Assembly: GCA_944472135.2 (NCBI GenBank)
Contig: OX235267.1
Location: 41,199,312-41,263,311 of the forward strand
Source: Trichobilharzia regenti
Lineage: Eukaryota > Platyhelminthes > Trematoda > Strigeidida > Schistosomatidae
Direction of reading: 5' to 3'
DNA: 64,000 nt
Shown: positions 21,017 to 32,205 of the stretch, piece by piece
Position numbering within the stretch: the first letter of the stretch is position 1
Layout of the letters: each line of letters starts with the position of its first letter
The notes under the pieces: model-generated
Databases searched by the model: none
Told to the model about the DNA's origin: nothing
Seen by the model: the letters and a program-made list of their open reading frames with translations, nothing else
Made by a program: the position numbers and the translations under genes

Positions 21017-24000
21017 AAAGCTGCTACCTTGACGTGGTGGTCGGGCTTGAACACCGCAATGATCTATTCAAGCTATACTGGCTGAGACTTATGTCTCTTG
21101 AGGTTCTACCATGCCAGGCAGGTTGTTTGGATAGCGGTTAAACAAAAAGCAGCTACCCAATCCAACATCATGTCCAATACAAAATTACAAAATTTCATGC
21201 CGGATCGGCCGTGGCCCGGATTAACAACGACCGCGCTTCCTGCTGCCGTGTCACAGGGCAGGAGTGATAAATCTGCTACTGAGACACACCAAACAAAAGA
21301 GAACGAACAAAAACAGGCCGCGTGTGACCGGCCTCAAGCAGTTGTCCCCTGGGCTCTGCGGTCACGCAACCAACTTCCACGGTGTGGGCAGCCGGGAAGT
21401 AACAATCGCCCTCACAATCCGAAATGCACACGAAACCTCTCTATTACTCACTCATCTTTGTCTTCATCTTCATCTCTATCATCTTGCCTTCCTTCCACTG
21501 ATGCAACTCCTCGACTTGATAGCTCTCCACTTCCTCTCCACTCTGCGTCCACTAAAAACGATGGAAGCCAAAAAACCACCACCGACAGCCTCTTAAAGCC
21601 GCGCCACCAATTTCATATAGGAGCTCTTAATGTTAGGACACTTTGCCAAATAGGACAACAAGCATCACTAGCCAAGACCCTGGCATCACGAGCCATTGAT
21701 GTATGCTGTGTTTCAGAAACACGCATACAAGACCCAAGTGTGGTTATTCACCTAACCCCACCTGGCCAACAGGTTGAATCTGCAAAATTCACCTTGAGGG
21801 TGTCAGGAGATGCCACAGCTAGTTCACGAGGATTAGCTGGCGTAGGGATAGCTTTGAGTACTAGGGCAGAAAAGACATTGCTTGACTGGATCCCGGTAGA
21901 TAGCCGAATGTGTGCTGTCCGCCTGAACGGATCAGTAAGAAGGAGGAAGGACTGCACTACTCGCCGATGCCTTTTCGTAATCTCCGCCTACGCCCCCACT
22001 GACTGCAGTTCAGATGAAACGAAGGATGAGTTCTACCAAAAGCTGTCTAGTTTGGTGCGAAAGGCTAAACGCTCAGACATAGTCGTTCTAGCTGGTGACT
22101 TTAACGCTCAAGTAGGGAAATTGTGTCAATCTGAGAAGGATGTCGGTGGCACCTATGGAGTTCCGTGCCAGCGAACCGACAACGGTGACCGTCTCCTACA
22201 GTTCTGCTCTGATAATCATTTGTTTCTTGTAAGCACTAACTTCAAACACAAGGAGAGACACTGTTTGACTTGGAGACCCCCTTCATCAAACCAACGCTGG
22301 ACACAAATAGACCACATAGCAATAAGCTATCGTTGGCGTGGGTCGGTAGGAGATTGTCGCTCCTTCTGGAACACGTGCGTAGATACCGACCATGCACTGG
22401 TCCGCGCTCGGGTGTGCTTACGACTGAACGGACGTAGGAAACAGCTGGCGGTAAAACCATCACGTCCCCAGCTCGATCAGGAAACTAAATCCGTATTTGA
22501 GGAAGAACTAGCTAAACACATATCTGTGTTCGACAGCTGTGCTCACCCTGAAGAAGCTTGGAAAAATATCCAGGCAGCCATAGATACAGCTGTAAAAGCT
22601 GTGAATAAGGTAAACCCAAAGGTGAGTAAAAACCACTGGATCTCCACCGCCTCATCCGAACTGATAGATGCTAGAAGACTTATTCCGGCGAGCTCCGAAT
22701 TCAATGAGGAGCGAAAGCTGCACAAGAGGAAACTTACGAAAAGTCTCCGCAAGGACCGTGAACAGTGGTGGGCGACAAAAGCCAAAGAGATGGAGAAAGC
22801 TTCGAGGATAGGCAACACCAGGCAACTCTTTGGACTCATCAGGGAAACGGGTGGGAGAAGACAAATCATTAGTGAGACAATCTCGGAAAAAAATGGCACT
22901 ATAATTAGCTCCCAGGATAGACGACTGGATCGTTGGAAAGAGCATTATGAGGAGCAGTTTAATTTGCCCACAGCCACGCTCAACCTTCCGAGCATCCAAC
23001 ACCTCCCTGAATGGGATATAGACACAGGTCCTCCGTCACTAACTGAGGTTACTAAAGCTGTCACCAATCTGAAACTAGGCAAAGCAGCGGGACCTGATGG
23101 AATGACTCCAGAGGTATTTAAGTACGGTGGAGACAGCTTACTGTCCGGATTAACTGAGGTACTAGGCAGCGTCTGGGAATCAGAAGAAGTCCCATCGGGT
23201 TGGTGTAAGTCACTGATTATCCCCATATACAAGAAGGGAGACAAGTCTTCCTGTGATAATCACAGAGGGATTAGCTTGACTAATATAGTATCTAAAGTCT
23301 TAGGCTCAATAATCATGCGTAGACTGAGTGGTGCTCGGGAAGCACAAACACGAGAGAGCCAGGCAGGCTTTAGACCAGGAAGAGGGTGTATTGATCATAT
23401 CTTCACCCTCCGACAGATTCTAGAACATAGGCATTCCTACCGGCGTCCAACAGTCATTATATTTCTTGACCTAAAGGCAGCATTCGACTCTGTCGATCGG
23501 GAAGTTCTCTGGAGATGCTTGGCTGTAAAGGGAATTCCAAGAAAATATATTGCACTGATTAAGGCACTCTACTCGTACTCATACAGCCAGGTGAGGGCTT
23601 ACGGCGAGCTGTCATCTGAACTGATGACGACCAGTGGTGTCCGTCAAGGATGCCCATTATCTCCTTTTCTATTCAACTTCATCATAGATGTGTTAATGGA
23701 CTTAACCCTAGGTGACTTCAGCGACTCAGGGATTGACTTGCTACCGGGAATAATCTCGTTGACTTGGAATATGCAGACGATATAGTCCTTCTAGGCGAAG
23801 ACGCTGACGAAATGCAGAGTCTTCTAAACACCTTGAGCCGCAATCTACGAATGTTTGGCATGCGATTCGCTCCCGCCAAATGCAAGATGATGTTACAGGA
23901 CTGGACTACATCGACGCCTAGTTTAAAAATAGGAAGTGAAGTGGTAGAGCACGTTGACCGCTTCACTTATTTGGGAAGTACCATCAGCCCCAACGGGCTG

Positions 24001-24787
24001 ATCTCTGACGAAATCTCAGCACGAATACAAGGGGCTCGTTTCGCATTTGTTAGTTTACGCCGACTCTGGCGTAGACGAGATGTTCGACTATCGACCAAAG
24101 GGCGGGTGTACTGCTCATCAGTCCGCTCCGTCCTCCTTTATGGTTGTGAGACCTGGCCACTGAGAGTGGAAGACATGAAAAGACTAGCTGTCTTTGATCA
24201 TAGGTGCCTGCGTTCTATTTCCCGTGTAAAGTGGCATAATAAGGTGAGCAACATGGAGGTTAGGCGTAGAGTTCTAGGTAAACAGGGGAAATCAATCGAC
24301 GAAGTCGTGAAGCTACAAAGACTGAGATGGTTAGGACATGTGTTACGTATGCCAAGTCATCGCCTCCCTCGACGAGCAATGTTAGCGGATATAGGGTCAG
24401 GCTGGAAAAAAGCTAGCGGCGGTCAAACAAAAACTTGGCACCAGTCAATGAAATCCACAACAGTTGGTCTAAGCCACATAGGAAGGTGTAGACTTCCAGG
24501 CTGGGGTCCTCGGGACGGTAAAAATCTATGGTTGGAAACAATTGGTGACATGGCTCAAAATCTTTCTCAGTGGCGCAGATGCATCCACTCCTTGTGATTT
24601 ATGATTTCCAATGAAACTGTTTTGTTCTTCGTTATTACTCCTTTGTCTCACACCTCTGCTCACTGTTTCTATTATGCTTTTCTTGTACTTTCTTCTCTTG
24701 CTTCGCGTGCTACACGGAGTGTGGCGACTTGAACTTCCGCACATTTGTGCAAAGTTCTATGTCGAAAACAGACAGACAGACAGACAG
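21017..24787 (+). mobile_element. RTE-A non-LTR retrotransposon, near full length
   Basis: About 3.77 kb bounded by an 18-bp target-site duplication (20999-21016 and 24788-24805). The 5' leader CTGCTACCTTGACGTGG precedes one long coding region, and the 3' end is an (AGAC)n repeat at 24761-24787. Endonuclease and reverse transcriptase are both present. It lies sense to the G(o) gene inside its 23.5-kb intron. The exact clade (RTE or a related group) is my inference from domain order and the short-repeat 3' end. Confidence 0.9.
21170..24597 (+). pseudogene. RTE-A endonuclease/reverse transcriptase, one frameshift
   Basis: The first in-frame ATG is at 21170; the open frame also extends upstream to 21098. 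About 150 serine/proline-rich residues come first. An apurinic-type endonuclease domain follows, with ALNVRTL at about 21623, SETRI at about 21714, LAGDFNAQVG at about 22090, TQIDHIAIS at about 22301 and DTDHALV at about 22387. The RT has YKKGDK at about 23227, IIFLDLKAAFDS at about 23458 and GVRQGCPLSPFLFN at about 23636. One base is missing near 23749-23752 relative to related copies, so the YADD active site (23768-23790) lies in the next frame. That frame stays open through the C-terminal region (LLYGCETW, LRWLGHVLRMPSHRLPRRA) to TGA at 24595. The protein nicks target DNA and copies its RNA in place. It is not a host gene despite its length. Confidence 0.88.
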
Positions 24788-24979
24788 TTGAGAGTGCGCC
24801 GACCGGGAATCGAACCCCAGACAATGTGAGACCTGGTTAGTGAGTATTCTACGGCTGAACCACCTATGCACTGCTTCTTGATTTTGTGATTATCAATCAA
24901 TCAATAGAAATATATTATCTGTTTTCTAAATGTTTATTTTTCTTTTGAACACAGATTTCCATCCAGAAGATTATTACTT

Positions 24980-25290
24980 ACAGGACTTCACTATGAGCTG
25001 ACATAGGTTAGAGAACAATCGGAAAACCACCAGGGAGTACTGAACATCTGTTTCGTCCCAGTTTGGGACTCATCAGAAGTACGAACTCACTGACAGGGTT
25101 CGAACCCACGACCTTCTGGTTATAAGGCTAGCGAGTTCGTAAACCATTAAACCACTGGGACCCGATCCAATAGCCAGCCCATGAATTCTAATTTCTGTCA
25201 ATTCACGACATAGCACAACCGCTAGTCAATGTCTTCGGCGAGCATTTGTCCTCACAGCCGACGTGTTGCACCCTACTGGTCACGACTTCT
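24980..25290 (-). repeat. T2 SINE with the best-preserved hammerhead
   Basis: Minus-strand unit: tail at 24985-25030, hammerhead at 25037-25082, reverse B-box GGGTTCGAACCC at about 25097, and head through 25165. Confidence 0.75.
25037..25082 (-). ncRNA. Hammerhead ribozyme, intact core (T2 SINE)
   Basis: Minus strand in order: stem I GUACUU (25082-25077), CUGAUGA (25076-25070), stem II GUCCC/GGGAC with loop AAACU (25069-25055), GAAA (25054-25051), then CAGAUGUU and CAGUAC. GUAC before the core pairs with GUAC after it. Stem III is the short ACAGAUGU (consensus ACAGCUGU, a palindrome). The predicted cleavage site is GUU followed by CAGUAC. All catalytic nucleotides of the family are present. 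Being on the minus strand, it is antisense to G(o) pre-mRNA. Confidence 0.75.
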
Positions 25291-25966
25291 GTTTTCTGCT
25301 TTCATTAGAAATGAAGGACTCTACTTTGGTGATGTTTCTTGGTGACAGCTAAACAACTGATTACCGCTAGCCGCAGTCGTTGTTACAGTCAAACTGATTC
25401 ATTGTGGTCTGAACACAGGAGATCCAATGTCTGCGTCCTACTACATAGGTGAAAAAACTTCCTTTAGACACAAACAGGCACATGTAGAGTTACAACTCGC
25501 CCCAAAGACAGCTAAAAGACGATTATTGGTTGTTGGGAACTGTGGTTTCATCCAACAATAATAGCATAGAAAATTCAGAAATACCTCTCAACAGTGCCTT
25601 AAGGCAGATATGCACAGACTAGGTTATTTTCTAAATACCAAACAAGTACTTAGAATCAAGTAGAACATTTCCAACAAGGTGAGATCAAAAGCTCCGTCCA
25701 CAAGTGGACACACCAACACTTTCCGAAGACAGTCCAGTCGTAAAACAACACAATGTCTATGTATCGTGCTGCAACCACAAAGAGGAGCATTAAATTTCGA
25801 GATTAAAGGGGTGGGGAGAGGAGGAATTTTCCAAACAATTTTTCGGTTACAGTGTAGTCATCGTTAAAATAAATTCATCTCATCATTCGTAAAAAATCTA
25901 ATTTTACTTAGGTGAAACTGATTTCCATTCTGCTTTTTGTTTATTTATTTATTTGTTTTGTTACAG
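25291..25966. other. Intronic sequence before the second exon, unassigned
   Basis: No repeat family is recognised. It ends in the T-rich tract and TTACAG acceptor of the exon at 25967. Confidence 0.35.
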
Positions 25967-26130
25967 GCAGAGGATGCGCGTATTGTATGCGATGTTATCC
26001 AAGCTATGGAGGATACGAAACCATTTTCAGAGGAGCTGTTAGATGCAATGAAACGATTATGGGCTGACTCTGGTGTACAAGAATGCTTTGCACGTTCGAA
26101 TGAATATCAGTTGAACGATTCAGCTAAATA
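25967..26130 (+). CDS. G(o) alpha, coding exon (helical domain)
   Basis: The acceptor is TTACAG and the donor is GTAAGT at 26131. The 164 bases encode 54 codons plus two bases of a tyrosine codon. Residues include [27 protein letters not shown] and the invariant EYQLNDSAK of the helical domain. Going by comparison from memory the exon is one codon longer than the human one, with the extra residue at its divergent 5' end. The preceding intron of 23,487 bp carries a nearly intact RTE-A retrotransposon on the same strand, ending about 1.2 kb before this exon. Confidence 0.96.
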
Positions 26131-26299
26131 GTAAGTTTAACGTCTTTTTAAAATTGGCAGTCTCTTTATATACATGCTTGAATTTTCTCTTCCTCCTATG
26201 TGAAATAATGGAACGCTTTTAATCAGAACACCACATTGTGTGAGTGAACTTGTCTGTTGCGCAATACTGTCTGAGTTTCGGAGAAGATTTATGACTTAG

Positions 26300-26460
26300 A
26301 TGGATGGTTTTGATTGAGTTGTGTTCTCTGGGTGAGCAGCTGGTTGATTTAATTACGAAGCTTTTGTTGTCCCACTTCTAGACAACATCTTCAGTGCGGG
26401 ATTTTAGTATTAAAAATAAACTTATTTGAATTCTCCATGAATGATATTTATTTGTGTCTC
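26300..26460 (-). mobile_element. Penelope-like P2-type terminal repeat fragment
   Basis: Minus strand shows CUGAAGA (26394-26388), a perfect stem UGUUGUC/GACAACA, then AAAA where GAAA is expected, then GCUUCGUAA. It is the same motif order as at 5079-5130 but the G12-equivalent is lost. Confidence 0.55.
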
Positions 26461-26739
26461 CTGACAACCATTGAAATCGTTTCCCATGGTATACTTACTC
26501 AGAAACTGTGTCTGTTGTTATTGGTTTGGCTTGAACAGATTTTTGGCAGTGATAAGATCAATCGTAGCAGATAAAAAAGCTTTCATTTTATGTTTTAACA
26601 TTTTTAAACTGTGAATAACACTTTCGTTTTCTATGCACTGCCTTTGAGATACAACCTTGCGTTACTGACCACTGAATTCACAGGTCTGAGTACCAGATTA
26701 TTTGGGCTACCACCACCACCCTTAGTCAGTCTACGTAGT

Positions 26740-26832
26740 TGGGAAGCTGCATAGATGGAGATGGTTAGGACATGTATTACATATGCTGAGGTGAGCCATC
26801 ACCTTCCTCGACGAGCAATGCTAGCTGCTGAC
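26740..26832 (+). mobile_element. RTE-A short fragment
   Basis: AGATGGTTAGGACATGT at about 26759 and CCTCGACGAGCAATG at about 26806 match RTE-A at 24325-24382. Confidence 0.65.
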
Positions 26833-26837
26833 AGCAC

Positions 26838-28005
26838 TATTATTATTTCCTTTAGTTCCTAGAGGAATATAGGGCTTCAGCTGCACATTTCCATTGCTTC
26901 CGGTTCTCTGTTAAAGTTTTCACCTGGCTCCAAGTTTGCTCACATGCTTTCATCTCCTCTTCACATGACCTACTCCAAGTCACCCTCACACTGACGACCA
27001 ACTCGCCGCTTCCCTTTCGGGTTCCAATGGAGGGCTTGTCTAGTGATGTCACCTGATGGTTTTCTCAGAGTATGGCTAATCCATCTCAATTTCTCCCTGC
27101 TTATATGTTGCACAACCGGTTCCTGCTGGGTTGGTTTGCTCATTGCCAGAGATCCCTGTTGCTGATCTTTTCTGGCCATCTGATCTTGAGTGAAGACAGC
27201 TGTTGATAAAGCTCTGTAGTTTGTTCAAAGTACCCTTCGTGATGCGGTGCCAAATCTCTGATCAATATAGTGGCACTTACTTCACATTGGAGTTGAAAGC
27301 CGGATCTTATTTTCATTTTCATGCTGAGTGCTGTTGACCTCCATGCTTGCCTTGCTTTCCCGATCTTTGCTTTGATACCCTCGTCAGTTCCGTCTGTAGT
27401 TGAAACGATGCTTCACAGATAGGTAGGTTGGTGAATGAGGTTGCTTCTTTCAGATTCATCCCATTTATAGTGATTGTTGTCTGTTGTTGTTGCTGTTGCT
27501 GTTGGCCATGAATCTTCATCACCTCTGTTTTCTCTATGTTCACCTGAAGTCCTGTCTTTGATGCTTCTTGTTGTTGTTGCTTTTCACTTGCATATCTTCC
27601 AGTTTGCGGGAAATCAGACATATATCACATCGGCGAAGTCCAGATCTTCCAAGTTTTTTGTGTGGATCCATCTTATGTCTGTTTCCTCGCTGCCCGCTGT
27701 CTGTTGAATTATCCAGTCTACCGGAATCGGGAAAATCATTGGAGATAGTAGGCAGCCAGCCAGCCTTGTCTTACTCCCGTCTTTACTTCGAAGGATTCCA
27801 TAAGTTTCCCGTTGTGGATTACTTGGCATGCAGGATTGTCGTACAACTGTTAGATGAGATGTATAATTGTTGGTGGCACCCCTTGGTAGTAGTAAAGTAG
27901 TTGTCAAATCACATCTCGATCATCGTTGCCTGCTGAAGGCCTTTTCAAATTTGATGAAGTTGAGATAGAGAGCTGACTGCCATTCCAAGCACATTGGATT
28001 GGAAA
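26838..28005 (-). mobile_element. RTE-B retrotransposon, 3' part
   Basis: Minus-strand copy ending in the TATTATTATTTCC-type 3' tail at 26838. Readable pieces include WISHTLRKPSGDITRQALHW (27090-27030), the glutamine-coding CAACAACAG tract (about 27510-27478), TGLQVNIEKTEVMKI (about 27556-27510) and TKNLEDLDFADV (27660-27630). Frameshifts are present but fewer than in other copies. Bases 28006-28500 hold an unassigned segment and a worn tRNA-like head at about 28415-28480. Confidence 0.8.
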
Positions 28006-28500
28006 AGTGTTAGATGTGATCAAACGAAAAGATGACATCAATTTATGAAGTCTTTGAGTCATGTAGGTGATGTAGAGACTGCTTGTTTGGGTTGTGGTCC
28101 TTCAGAAAGTTGATGACATATGTTTCAAGATTGTACTCAAGGACGTAGTTGCATTCACTTCTCAGAATCAGGATTTTTCCAGCTCCCCTAGGTAGGTAGA
28201 CCAGTGTGTCCACCAGTCCGATTGTAGGCACTGGATGTTCACATTCCCACTCTTACTTTTTTGAGGAATACCCCCGTTGCTGTGAAGCGGTGAATAGGTC
28301 TTACCTGGTGACATAGGTTATGGACGCATGGCCACATGAGAGTATTTTGAGTGGCAGACCGAAGTCTACTCAACCCTCAGCTGTACCAGATTGTTTATGG
28401 GAGACAAGCGTAGTTAGAGCAGGACTTGAATCCTGAGCCATTTTAAGTGTGGTAGGCAAATGCTGAAGCCAGTGAGTCACATCTCCAGGCATAACCTCAG

Positions 28501-29244
28501 TAGGTGATATGTGGTTGAAAAACTTATGGCACAGTGGCTAAATAGAGTGTATTGTATGGATTTTTTTTTATATACGAGAATGTAAATGAACATCATATTT
28601 CCACCATAACTGTATTGATATATAATAATAGTTCTGACTATTCTTTAGGTAAATTTATATCAAAACTCTTTCTCACGACTTGTACACATCGTATATGTAT
28701 CTCTTACCAATATACTTATATCCTAAGCGTAGAGTGTAAGTAATTGTGAGGTAAACTAAAGGGGTTGAAGAAAGATCTACACTTCATGAAATGTTGTACT
28801 GGATTACAATAAACAGAAAAAAGAAGAAATCTTGGAAATAACCTTTCACAATAAATGTATCACCGTAATCTTTGAATTAGGCACGTATAACTGCGTCGTA
28901 TGCTACTGAAAAGATTTATAAGTAGTATACAGATGCAGATATAAAAATGTATAACATCTGCAACAAAATCGGATAACGGAGGGATGGATTTAGTGAATGA
29001 TGCTTGCGAAACAACTAAAAAAACACGAGTAGAAGACAAAGAAGTACGAAGATATCGAAGATATGTGCAAATTGTGATTCTTGTGTAGTATGGTAGACGT
29101 ATTTCGCCTATATCTGTACCCCGTTACCAAATTCTCGTGTTCTTCTATTGTTACATAACCACGACATATTCAATATTCATAGTTGATATATACATGCTAT
29201 TTTCTCATTTTTTGTTTCTGTTTTTTCACCTTTTTCTCCCTCAG
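28501..29244. other. Intronic sequence, unassigned
   Basis: Bases 28910-28960 resemble, inverted, the segment at 11745-11770 and 30280-30300. Nothing else is seen before the exon at 29245. Confidence 0.3.
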
Positions 29245-29373
29245 TTTCCTTGACGATTTGGATCGTTTAGGCGCTAAAGACTACATGCCAACAGAACAAG
29301 ATATTCTTAGAACTCGAGTGAAGACAACTGGTATTGTTGAAGTTCATTTCCAGTTTAAAAATATGAATTTCAA
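29245..29373 (+). CDS. G(o) alpha, coding exon (switch I)
   Basis: The acceptor is CTCAG and the donor is GTACGT at 29374. The 129-bp exon finishes the tyrosine codon and continues [19 protein letters not shown], then [16 protein letters not shown]. This holds switch I: the catalytic arginine and the magnesium-binding threonine lie in RTRVKTTG. It ends two bases into the lysine codon before the DVGG box. Length and phase match the vertebrate exon exactly. Confidence 0.96.
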
Positions 29374-29464
29374 GTACGTATATATGAATTATTTTCTTAA
29401 AAAATATTGAAGTCTTGTCTTTCGTAAACAACTTTTATTCTCAAGTATTGTTTGCGTGTGTGTG

Positions 29465-29640
29465 TGTGTAAATTGGCGAAGGTTAAAATTCTTGAGCCAT
29501 TGAATTCCACTCCAGTGTCTGAGTGGATAGCCAACAGGCTGGACTTATGTAACAGCCGGTGAGATCATGGGGGCTTACTGTTGAAGAGTATCAGATTAGG
29601 ACGAAACAGTTTGTGATCCAACTTGAAACTTTTTCTCTTC
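29465..29640 (+). repeat. T2 SINE, worn
   Basis: TTCTTGAGCCATTGAATTCC at 29488 and TTAGGACGAAACAG at 29597 identify a plus-strand T2. Its hammerhead core is changed to UUGAAGA. Confidence 0.55.
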
Positions 29641-30469
29641 TAGAAAGTTTCAGTACTGTCTTTTCTCTTTACTAGCATTTCTATACTGAGAGTGAGGAAC
29701 TCTTCATTGAGGTTGTATCGTTTCATAAATTTTAACTGTGTTTTTACCAATGACAAGTGGAAACTTAATTATCTTGGAACCAATTGATCAACTGGTAACC
29801 CATCGATAAAATACTCCCGCATATATCCACATGTGGCTGCTGAAACTCTTCATGTACAGCTCAGTATCAGATACAGTGTATATGTAGCTACGCACTGATG
29901 ACGGCCATCAGGCCTCCAGCTCACACTAACGGTGCCAGGATATATGACAGAATTTTTACTTTTAGAAAGTTAGAACTCATATCGTAATGTTAGAAGACAA
30001 GAAACTTGGTAATGGAGTGTTTATTTGGAAATTGGTATCGCCAAAAAGCAGAATTATCTACACCTTATCTGAAAGTCGTCATTTGCTCAGATTTACCATG
30101 TTGTATGCTACTTCTGTCCTTCCGCCGTATTTTGTTTTTCTTTGTCTTCTTTCACGTGTCTCTTATGGCTTGCAGCTATACTGGTTCATTTGCTCACTTT
30201 GACGTCAGATCTACCTCCCTGCTATTTGGTGCTTTTATGCCGATGAACATCTCTTTTTATATATATATATATATACTACTGATAAATCTTATGAGTAGTA
30301 CATACCACAATATTACCTATTTATGTGTACAAATTGTCTACAATTGAAAAAAAAAATACAGACACTGAACAAAAAAACAATTCAAGTTAAAGTACAGTGC
30401 AGTGTATCATGTTGAATGATGATTACCTGTTGACAAAATGGTTAGGGGGAGTTGATTATAGACTGACTG
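29641..30469. other. Intronic sequence, unassigned
   Basis: Bases 30110-30310 are shared with 11560-11770. An AT run lies at about 30260-30276. Confidence 0.3.
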
Positions 30470-30770
30470 ACTGACTGACTGTATGAATTTCAGCAGACAG
30501 CTTTGCCCAGAAGTGCAGAACTTCAATTTACCACACTTCAAATAAAACACAAAGGTAAGGGAAAAAGTGTAAGCCAAAAGAACCATAATGAGCAGAAATG
30601 TGAGTAGGGAGAGGGGAGGGGGGTAAACATGAGGGTTTAATGGATCTGAGAGGTCACAAAAAGTGAATACCTCTCCATCGCTAGAAACGATGTTGAGGTA
30701 TACAAACCTTCAATAGTCTCCCAGACATTGATTTTTAGCATCCTTGAGGATGAGCCTGAAATAAAACCAC
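30470..30770 (-). mobile_element. RTE-A 3' end fragment
   Basis: Starts with an ACTG repeat (complement of the RTE-A 3' repeat) and matches RTE-A 24560-24760 on the minus strand. Confidence 0.65.
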
Positions 30771-31065
30771 ACAACACACACACACTGGATTCCATTAGTA
30801 ACTACTACTACCACCACCGAACAATTAGTCCCAGAGTATTTAGAAAATCAAAACAAAATTACTTATTAAAGCAAAAGAAAGATATCAGAAATGTTTCACT
30901 GCTTTGATTTTCTGAATACACTGGGATTATTATTATTATTCCGAGTGGAACACAGGCCTTCAATAGCACATCTCCACTATGTCCTGTTCCCTTCGGTAGT
31001 CTTCAGCTGGCCACACAGTGACCTATAGGCTCTCATCTTCTCCTCATACTATCTTCATCATGTCA

Positions 31066-31500
31066 TCTGAGATTCGAACCCGCGTCACCCAGTGTTGCAG
31101 TCAGAGACGTTACCACTGAGCTATTCGGGCTCGCGATTGACCTCCTGTAGGACTGTAGTGAATATTTTGATTTGACACTAGTAACTAGTGTGATGTGTCT
31201 AGTCCTCTGATTGGTGTAGACTGAATTCTATCAGTCAGGTTGTAATGTAGCCACCAATCTAGGTAGCTCGACATCACGGTGCACATTGATTTGATGGTAT
31301 TAGATGGTTGGAGGCAGTCGGAAGGAAGCCCTACCTGACCTAGCTTTCGTGCTAGTTGGCACTCGTCAGCAAGGCCTATCTACAACCGTGAAGGAACTCA
31401 TGTCCCTTCTGAGATTCGAACCCGCGTCACCCAGTGCTGCAGTCAGAGACGTTATCACTGAGTTATTCGGGCTCGCGATTGACCTCCTGTAGGACTGTAG
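31066..31500 (-). repeat. T3 SINE head-to-tail partial dimer
   Basis: On the minus strand a full unit (about 31500-31137) is followed directly by the head of a second unit (about 31158-31066). The B-box GGGTTCGAATC occurs in both (reverse at about 31072 and 31413), as does the GGACTGTAGTG segment (about 31151 and 31492). It lies inside an RTE-B copy. Confidence 0.75.
31334..31376 (-). ncRNA. Hammerhead ribozyme motif (T3 SINE)
   Basis: Minus strand: GGCCUUG, CUGACGA (31369-31363), stem II GUGC/GCAC with loop CAACUA (31362-31349), GAAA (31348-31345), GCUAGGUC, then AGG. Core and stem II are perfect. Stem III (consensus ACCUAGGU) has one mismatch. Confidence 0.65.
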
Positions 31501-32205
31501 TGGATATAGTCGATATATATAGTTGAAGTGACCCCCAGCTCATCTTTTCCCGTTTAGTTTCCACTCAAGGTTATGTCTGGCATAAGATGTCATTCCATGG
31601 TCTTCTCAGCGTGTTCCCAATTCATTCCCATTTTCTACGGAATGTTTGTTAAGCAGTAGGTTCTCGATTCCTAATTCCTTCCGACCAGCCGTCTGATCTT
31701 CAATGTGGACCCAGAGAAGACTACTGTTGGTAAAAGTCCGCAGAAGCCTGTTGGAAATGCTTTCCTTGACACCCTTGTCAAGTTTCTGACCCATATAGAA
31801 GAATTGACTGATCTAACATAGGTGTTGAAAATTCGAATTTCGTTCTGTATGCTGGTTGAGTGACAGGTTTCTGTCTCACCCTTCAGATTCTGCTGTTGAC
31901 ATCCTCATCCGTGCCACCTACCTGTAGTTGAAATGACAATCGCCTGGATAGGTAAGTGAAAGAAGTGACCCGATTCAAATTTCTTCCGTTGATAATCATT
32001 GGTGCTTGTGGTTGTATCTTGCTGGTTGGTTGTCTTCATCACCTCCGTCTCCTCTATGTTCACCTGAAGTCCTATTTTCACTACCAGTCGATCTCTTTTG
32101 CTAAATTGTTAGTTTCCGCCTACAAAATTATTCAAATCATGATCGTGTTCTCATTAGAATTAAAGCAAATCCCCAATATCAAAAAAGAAAAACCGTTTTT
32201 TTCGT

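Larger units (their letters stand above)
20855..24890 (-). repeat. T4 SINE split by the RTE-A insertion
   Basis: A minus-strand T4 tail and middle occupy 20855-21016. The head continues at 24806-24890 with the reverse B-box GGGAATCGAACCCC. The 18 bases TTGAGAGTGCGCCGACCG stand on both sides of RTE-A, so RTE-A landed inside this SINE. Confidence 0.75.
30928..32120 (-). mobile_element. RTE-B retrotransposon interrupted by T3 SINEs
   Basis: RTE-B 3' sequence at 30928-31060 continues at 31503-32120 (for example CGTCTGATCTTCAATG at about 31690 and CCTGAAGTCC at about 32063). The middle is replaced by the T3 tandem. Confidence 0.75.

Noticed and set aside
21098..23785. 895-residue open frame as a host endonuclease or developmental gene
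   Set aside because: It carries both an APE-type endonuclease and reverse transcriptase motifs, sits between target-site duplications, and has many broken relatives in the window. It is a retrotransposon.
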